A stretch of 64,000 nucleotides of DNA from Pictodentalium vernedei (Eukaryota > Mollusca > Scaphopoda > Dentaliida > Dentaliidae). The position numbers and the translations under genes were made by a program. The notes under the pieces were generated by a model. That model saw only the letters and a list, made by a program, of their open reading frames with translations, was not told where the DNA came from and did no database searches. The DNA lies in assembly GCA_031216915.1 (NCBI GenBank), contig CM062289.1, positions 61,573,741-61,637,740 of the forward strand. The letters run 5' to 3'. Shown here piece by piece: positions 59,216 through 64,000 of the stretch (its first letter is position 1; every line of letters starts with the position of its first letter).

Positions 59216-59410
59216 GGCACCCCAATTTTGGCACCCCTTTTTTGAAAAACATATGGCCTTCGGCACCCCTTTTTTCTGAAATGAGGATAAGAGTCGTATT
59301 AAAAATCCCTCATTGAGGGATTTTTAATACGACTCTTATCCTCATTTCAGAAAAAAGGGTGCCGAATGTCATATGTTTTTTCAAAAAAGGGGTGCCGAAA
59401 TTGGGGTGCC
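59216..59410. repeat. 195-bp near-perfect palindrome
   Basis: GGCACCCCAATTTTGGCACCCC...CTGAAATGAGGATAAGAGTCG...AATCCCTCA | TGAGGGATT... mirrored almost exactly. It shares the CTGAAATGAGGATAAGA arm with the previous inverted repeat, and the AATCCCTCA..TGAGG centre with the repeats at 27.5-28.0 kb. Confidence 0.94.
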
Positions 59411-59522
59411 GGGGAAATTGCCATTGATATAGGTTTTTATTATACAGAAGAGAGATAACCTTGCATACAGATTATGGGAAATCAAGCAATCTAATTGGTT
59501 AATTATAATTTATATAAATGAT

Positions 59523-60120
59523 CTAGATAAATAAAACAACAAGAGTACTCGGAATAAGGTAGGAACTACTGGTATTACGTACCACCTTACCAGTAACAGG
59601 ATGATACAAAGCATTTGGTAGGTTAATACTATCAACGGTTAGGATGGGATCTATAGGGGAATATACCAAGCATACTCTGCTGCCATTCTGTATTACCAGG
59701 CATTGATCCCACCCCAGAATACCGCTCAATAATATGAAGCACCTGGTGGATCAGTAGTACCAAGGGCCAGCAAGAGACCTACAGGGATATGTACAGCCTA
59801 TGCTATACTACCGTTCTAAACTACCAAGCATTACCACCACCCCCACAAAATCACTAAGTCTACCATAACGTACTACATATACCAGCCATATAATAAAACA
59901 AAGCAATCGGTTGGTTAATAGTACCAAGCACTAACAGGGGTCTATAGGTGTATATACCGCCATACTATAGCACCGTTGTAAACTACCAGGCAGTACCCCT
60001 ATGCCTAGCATTGCATACTACCTATACCAGTCATAGGACAACATAATGCATCAGGTGGATTAATAGTACTAAGGGCCAGCAAGAGACCTATAGGAATATG
60101 TACAGCCTGTATAGTATCCT
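59523..60120 (-). pseudogene. Decayed minus-strand repeat-protein frame (possible structural/fibre-like gene)
   Basis: The best open piece is 59523-59729 (68 codons). Its core V(Y)SPIDPILTVDSINLPNAL, followed by a (P)VTG turn, recurs in decayed form upstream on the minus strand around 59780, 59945 and 60090 (for example VHIPIGLLLALSTINPPDAL). DNA units are spaced 126, 166 and 144 bp and are each introduced on the plus strand by GG(T/A)T(T/C)A(A/G)TA(G)TACCAAG. All but one unit have stops. It sits between polymerase and PC4-like genes but on the opposite strand. No domain recognised; a repeat-rich virion or surface protein is speculation. Confidence 0.4.
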
Positions 60121-60221
60121 CAGATAAGTATCCTATAAAATGTATCTTCGATAGGTATCCTCAATAGGTATCCTCAAATAATACAATACCAGGCCATAGG
60201 TATCCTCAAATACCCGTATGT

Positions 60222-60346
60222 ACCTATGTGATAGGGCATATTGTGTCACATTGTGCCTTTTCACATAAGCACATATCGGCACATAAAGCATGTGCCTATG
60301 TGATAGGGCATATTGTGTCACATTGTGCCTTTTGACATAAGCACAT
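60222..60346. repeat. Two-unit direct repeat
   Basis: CCTATGTGATAGGGCATATTGTGTCACATTGTGCCTTTT(C/G)ACATAAGCACAT occurs twice 70 bp apart. Upstream, 60115-60215 has several TAGGTATCCTCAA copies. Confidence 0.9.
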
Positions 60347-60566
60347 GTGACAAAAAGGGATTCCATAGCCACAGGTGTTTTCAAAATTATGGGGTTCCAT
60401 GGGATATGGCGATTGGATATAGGCTTTTGTTATACACAAGGGAGATAACCCTGTATACAGATTATGGAAAATCAAGCAAACTGATTGGTTAGTTATAATC
60501 TAGATATATGAAACAACAAGAGTACTTGGAATAGGGTCAGAACTAACAAGAATAGACCAGAAATTG

Positions 60567-60785
60567 CTAAATATAGCAATAATAAGGTAAACTGTTCCAG
60601 TTAATAGGCTCTTCTACGCTACTGGAGTATACTCTAGAATAAAGGAACATGGCCAGATAGACGTAAACTATTGCATATATCGATAGAAGCAGAGAATTCT
60701 GGAAGAATTCGAAATAATACAAGTTGCCGGGTTGCTTGTGGTTATTAGATTTACTCCGATTCAATCGAACATACCCTCTAAACAT
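60567..60785 (-). CDS. Small hydrophobic hypothetical protein, divergent to the PC4-like gene
   Basis: A 72-codon minus-strand frame: a short basic N-terminus (VRLNRSKSNNHKQPG), then an aromatic/aliphatic stretch FQNSLLLSIYAIVYVYLAMFL that would span a membrane once, then a polar tail. Related DNA occurs at 27110-27290 (frame broken) and in part at 12700-12900. It faces away from the PC4-like gene across a ~290-bp TGACGTCA-rich interval, so the pair could share a divergent promoter. No database-type identity is recognised. It may be a small membrane protein of the virus-like element, or merely non-coding module sequence. Confidence 0.35.
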   Translation of the reverse strand: MFRGYVRLNRSKSNNHKQPGNLYYFEFFQNSLLLSIYAIVYVYLAMFLYSRVYSSSVEEPINWNSLPYYCYI

Positions 60786-61070
60786 ACCCCTGTCCTATAA
60801 GAAGGGTTTAGGTAACATAGCAATCACGTGCTACCATAGAAACCAAGATGGCGGCCTCTAGTATACAAAATGGACGACGGAGACACGTATCACCTTAACA
60901 ACACGCGTTGCGCATGCGCACTCACATCACGTATCACTATGGAGATGATGTCACAACATGGCCGCTTACGCGGGTAATTACAACACAACATGGCGACACT
61001 ACGTCACGTGACTATGACGTCACATGAGATCCGGCAACCTATGCCTGTAGGGGAACGTACACTACTACTG
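60580..61070 (+). promoter_or_regulatory. PC4-upstream module, copy D (in place next to its gene)
   Basis: An interval ending exactly at the ATG of the PC4-like frame (61071). It contains CACGTGACTATGACGTCACATGAG, AACACGCGTTGCGCATGCGCA, ATGGCGGC and CAAGATGGCGGCC. The latter are YY1-like/AAGATGGCGGC-type sequences and the TGACGTCA is a CRE/ATF palindrome, both of kinds bound by cellular activators. Module copies without the gene are at 11972, 26787 and 45380. The regulatory role is inferred from position and motif density. Confidence 0.6.
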
Positions 61071-61459
61071 ATGCGTCTTGGAAACAGAAACACCCGTGTC
61101 AATTTGAATATATTCCATGGGGAGCTGAAGATCCATATAAGAAGATTGTATGACGGGAATCCCATAAGTCAGGACTCGCACAGTCAGTGGAAGAATAGCA
61201 TGCACTCAATAACCACATAGGATAGGTCGATGTTGGAGTTAAACTGCTTCTTAAACACCTTCATGAACAAGAGAAGAATAGGAATGAGAAGAACAGAAGA
61301 AAGGGGGAATATATGGTCGATGATATTGACCACCACATACGTAAAGAGAGAATTCGATATGAACTTTGTATAGCATATGCTCAAGGTATTGAAGTGATTG
61401 GAACTGTTGCTAGAACAAATGGTTATGGTGTTTACGTAAAATACACAACAGTCTTCTAG
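61071..61459 (+). pseudogene. PC4/p15-like single-stranded DNA-binding protein of the virus-like element, frameshifted
   Basis: The frame (open from 60990; ATG at 61071 preferred because the dispersed upstream module ends there) begins MRLGNRNTRVNLNIFHGEL and continues as KIHIRRLYDG and SQWKNSMHSI. These match the order of the PC4 C-terminal ssDNA-binding fold (beta strands with V.I...F.G....DIR..Y, then a helix opening with a SQWKxL-type turn). A stop at 61217-61219 and a frameshift just after it lead to a second open frame at 61226-61459 that encodes a charged helical extension (VGVKLLLKHLHEQEK) and ends at TAG. Such proteins are thought to coat ssDNA or modulate transcription and recur in invertebrate virus-like elements. 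Non-functional as read. Confidence 0.65.
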
Positions 61460-61854
61460 TGACAGCTACAGAGAGAGACACCCCTTGTTTTGTCAAGGCT
61501 TTGTCAAAGTGTAAATAAATACACAGTACATTTGATATGAAATGAGAATACATCACAAATTAATCCACCACCTTTGCAAGCAGAATATGTATAGATGATT
61601 GAAGCACCATTGTCTGATGACCAAAGACTGTGTCTTATATGGACTTATTGATTGAATTGGCGAAGAGTAAACCTGTTCCGCCTGGGTTTTAATTGAAGAT
61701 GCAAAGTGAAAGGTGGACACTGATTTTGTCATTCAAATAAAAATTAAAAAAAAATAATAAAAAGATTGTAGGGGTAGTAATAACCTCAAGTTATTTGATT
61801 ATTATCTTCTGGCCAGTGATCAATAAGTAAGCTTGCCCTGTTCAAGTTCATCAG
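61460..61854. other. Spacer with polyadenylation signal
   Basis: AATAAA at 61737-61742 in an A-rich tract could end the PC4-like transcript. Nothing else recognised. Confidence 0.45.
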
Positions 61855-61862
61855 TATAAAAT
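61855..61862 (+). promoter_or_regulatory. TATA-box-like element before the packaging ATPase frame
   Basis: TATAAAAT lies 23 nt before the ATG at 61885. If used, transcription would begin at or just beyond that ATG, so either a very short leader or a later start would be implied. Suggestive only. Confidence 0.35.
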
Positions 61863-61884
61863 ACGGGGGACATTTCCTACAGTA

Positions 61885-62474
61885 ATGGTAGCTCCTAGGC
61901 CATCTGATGAGATCCCTTGGGAAAGGACGGAACGTATAAAAGACGAGAATAACGACTATGTTAGTTCGAGCATCATCATGGATCCTTGCTGGAAGCATCC
62001 ATTTTGTTGTTTAGTATGTGGCTCCATGGGTAGTGGAATATCTTCTTTTGTAAATCGGGTTATTCAAAACATTACAAAACATATGCCTATTCCCAGTCAT
62101 ATACTAAGGTGTTTCGGTGACTGGCAACCATTATAAGATACTTTACCCCAAGTAGAAGTTGTAGGGAGTCTTCCCCAATAACTGATATCTGATAGTTTGG
62201 TCGTTTTGGACGACCTGATGCTGACGACTGAGTATCTAGATTGTTTACAAAGGGTAGATATCACTGTAAGCTTTGTGTCATTTATACAGCTCAAAAATTA
62301 ATCTATAAAAGTAAAGCCCACAGGACGGTAGCTCTCAACACACATTACATGATCTATCCTGGTCATTCCAAGTTTCTAAGATAAATTTTTGAACAGGCCA
62401 CTTCGGTCAAATATGGTTACCTTTTAATCGATCTAAGGCAAGATACCCTTGGACATAGGAGACTGAGAACTTAA
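61885..62474 (+). pseudogene. FtsK/HerA-type genome-packaging ATPase remnant
   Basis: Remnant of the ATPase that would pump viral DNA into capsids. From the ATG at 61885, a single frame runs past stops at about 62134 and 62179 to 62301, carrying PFCCLVCGSMGSGISSF (a P-loop in which the catalytic Lys is replaced by Ile), CFGDWQPL and VVLDDLM (Walker B with paired Asp). After a missing segment and a frame change, NTHYMIYPGHSKFL and YGYLLIDLRQDTL follow, ending at TAA 62472-62474. This motif order is that of the A32-like packaging ATPases of Polinton/adintovirus-like elements. It is shorter than the family's usual ~220-250 residues because of the internal deletion. Dead by P-loop mutation, stops and deletion. 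Confidence 0.8.
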
Positions 62475-62553
62475 ATCATTTCCGGGAAAATCCAGTGTGT
62501 GCAGCTCAGAAAATGTATAAAGGGGGCAGCATGTCTGCCCTCGAGTCAGAATC

Positions 62554-62823
62554 ATGCCCGACCTTCTTAAGCTTAACATCGCGATTCTCAAGCTCTTGAT
62601 TAAATCGAAACCTGTGTTAACCAGATCCATACTGAAACGCCATGAATAAGATTTGGTCATTTGTCTGTGTGACTGTGCCTCGAATATCTTGAATGGTGCA
62701 GTACGTCTGACCAAGGCTCATAGAACCAAACTCGTCCGTCAAAAACATTGCGTGAGAGAAGTGGCAAAGAAAGGTACGTTTGACAAAATACAAGACAGAT
62801 TCATAGAAAGGGAGATTTTTTGA
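62554..62823 (+). pseudogene. Small basic accessory protein of the virus-like element, one internal stop
   Basis: A 90-codon frame from ATG 62554 to TGA 62823, with a TAA at codon 32. It reads MPDLLKLNIAILKLLIKSKPVL, then after the stop a Lys/Arg/His-rich part (LTKAHRTKLVRQKHCVREVAKK). It lies 80 bp after the ATPase remnant and 70 bp before the next frame, on the same strand, consistent with a late-gene cluster. The length and basic character recall the small DNA-associated proteins found beside packaging ATPases in such elements; the function is unknown. Confidence 0.5.
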
Positions 62824-62892
62824 AACTCTTCTTTCTCACGTGTTACAGAGTGGAGCAGCGCGTATATTAGAGTGATAGAATACACAAAGAAG

Positions 62893-63403
62893 ATGGCGTT
62901 GGTAGAACCCAGATTACTGGAACGTCTACAACACATTCCAAGACAACCGAATGAAATGCTGGTTCTTCTTTAGATGGAGAAATGAGAGATAGTATCGATG
63001 CCTCTTCTCATGTCCAAAGAAACGATGATACACTATAATGAAGTCTTACAACGATACTTGATATTTCAACAATAGATATTGGCTGCTCGTCCCATCAAAG
63101 TCGAACTGCAGAAAGACACTATAGATAGCGCCATTTTAGATTCCGTTCCTATAACTACGATGAGAAAGGCACACTGTTTTATTAAATCGGATGAAAAGTT
63201 ATCCAAACATATCTTGGAACGAAAAGGATGAATTGCTCCACAAAGATTAAAATGTGGTAGGGTCTAATGAAACGGATCTTCTACTCGGTTTCCTTAGAGG
63301 ATCTAAGTCTTTTCTATCCAAGGGCTGGAAAGTGCTGGCCGAATCCCTGCCTATCATCAGTGAAGAATTTTTCTTATTGAGCAGGGCAATGATTTATGGG
63401 TGA
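62893..63403 (+). pseudogene. Accessory protein (MALVEPRLLERL N-terminus) of the virus-like element
   Basis: From ATG 62893 the frame gives MALVEPRLLERLQHIPRQ, then three internal stops, IHYNEVLQRYL and a Lys-rich part up to TGA 63229-63231. A +1 frame from 63251 continues with LLLGFLRGSKSFLSKGWKVL to TGA 63401-63403. The order (short hydrophobic N-terminus with a leucine-rich helix, a tyrosine-containing helix, a Ser/Lys linker, and a short C-terminal module) matches a hypothetical-protein family that I recall beside ATPases in invertebrate Polinton-like elements. Function unknown; possibly a capsid-associated or DNA-binding protein. Confidence 0.5.
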
Positions 63404-63553
63404 GCGAGAAGAAATTTGCATGCCATTATAACAAACCACTTACTCGTGCCACAGCTACAAACATCACAACATCCAAAAGGAGAGATACACAAATTAACTA
63501 CGAAATCTCTTAGACAAAATGACTTACCTGACAGGTGAAATGGTGTTATTCCA

Positions 63554-63772
63554 CTATTGTTTCCTGACGTTGATCCACTGGAGTATTTTTATGAGCTGTC
63601 CTCTGGTGGCGATTCCTATTGCAACAATCAGAGAAGTCTTCTCACAAACTTGATAACTAAATCTAACTACTGATTCCATCTTTTTCTCAAAGTGTTCAAA
63701 CTGTTCTCGATTGAATGATTTTGAATGAGTGATGAAAACCTTCAGTCTCGATTGCCTTTTATTGTCACACAC
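63554..63772 (-). CDS. Unrecognised minus-strand ORF
   Basis: 72 codons, with a basic N-terminal half (KRQSRLKVF, FNREQFEHFEKKMESVVRF). A CTGTCAG|GTAAGT perfect donor-like site lies just beyond its stop on the minus strand, so a short exon in another frame is conceivable. No domain is seen; probably not a gene. Confidence 0.2.
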   Translation of the reverse strand: MCDNKRQSRLKVFITHSKSFNREQFEHFEKKMESVVRFSYQVCEKTSLIVAIGIATRGQLIKILQWINVRKQ

Positions 63773-63818
63773 CGGGTCACTTATCTATTTGCCACGTAGA
63801 AAATACTGCATGGCACGA

Positions 63819-64000
63819 TCTGATTGGATAGTTCTTTTGACCAATTAGAGAACGCCTGCGTGGGTATATTTTACAACACGCTTATCTATTGGTCAGATGG
63901 AACATGCCGTCGTGTGGTATGATCTGACTGGACAACTGTTTCACCAATCAGACACCGCCTTGCTCTCATTGGATACATGTTTTGACCAATCAGACACTGC
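63819..64000. repeat. CCAAT-box repeats near the right edge
   Basis: Three ~40-bp units of the form GA(T/C)TGGATA...TTTGACCAATCAGA.ACGCC at 63819-63856, 63921-63959 and 63964-64000 (the last cut by the window end). Each has ATTGG and CCAAT in inverted orientation. It lies just beyond the last virus-like ORF and could be subterminal repeats of that element. Confidence 0.75.

Overview
The window looks like nuclear DNA of an invertebrate animal, most likely a mollusc. There are no operons or dense coding. Instead there are widely spaced exons with good splice sites, tRNA-derived SINEs with TSDs and (AATA)n tails, many palindromic MITEs, a decayed LINE and a 153-bp satellite. Two dispersed repeats (the AGGTCAAAGGTCAAGGTCA array near 11.1-11.8 kb, and the AGCTCACC...GGCCTCTTG repeat at 10.2-11.1 kb) resemble repeats I associate with mollusc genomes. 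That taxonomic call is inference.

Layout. 1-3.2 kb: edge of a 153-bp satellite array (19 visible units) and an (ACGTACGG)n tract. 4.4-9.6 kb: a diverged tandem segmental duplication; one palindromic TTAA-flanked MITE is single in the right copy and tandemly triplicated in the left copy. 10-13.9 kb: mollusc-type dispersed repeats and a SINE fragment. 13.9-38.1 kb: three minus-strand exons (37.70-37.99, 18.94-19.36 and 13.94-14.17 kb) of an SLC22-like organic ion transporter. They join in phase and encode about 312 residues (TM1-6 and the central loop). The C-terminal half is not recognised in the remaining 13.9 kb. The introns hold SINEs, hAT-type and piggyBac-type MITEs and foldbacks. 38-49 kb: mostly non-coding, with SINEs, foldbacks and short tandem repeats. 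49.5-52.1 kb: a decayed Jockey/CR1-like LINE (endonuclease tail, reverse transcriptase, C-terminal domain).

53.1-63.4 kb: a fossil virus-like mobile element of Polinton/Maverick or adintovirus-like character. On the plus strand it carries a C2H2 zinc-finger segment, a protein-primed-type family B DNA polymerase, a PC4/p15-like ssDNA-binding protein, an FtsK/HerA-type packaging ATPase remnant and two small accessory ORFs. All are broken by stops or frameshifts, and two MITEs with clear target-site duplications lie inside the polymerase region. Between polymerase and PC4 gene are long palindromes, a decayed minus-strand repeat-protein reading frame and a small hydrophobic minus-strand ORF. The divergent control region upstream of the PC4-like ATG, rich in TGACGTCA and CACGTGAC motifs, recurs without its genes at about 12.0, 26.8 and 45.4 kb. 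No intact virus-like gene is seen.

The only apparently functional host gene is the SLC22-like transporter. The rest is a layered record of transposition whose nested insertions can be partly ordered. All identifications are by reading; no database search was possible.
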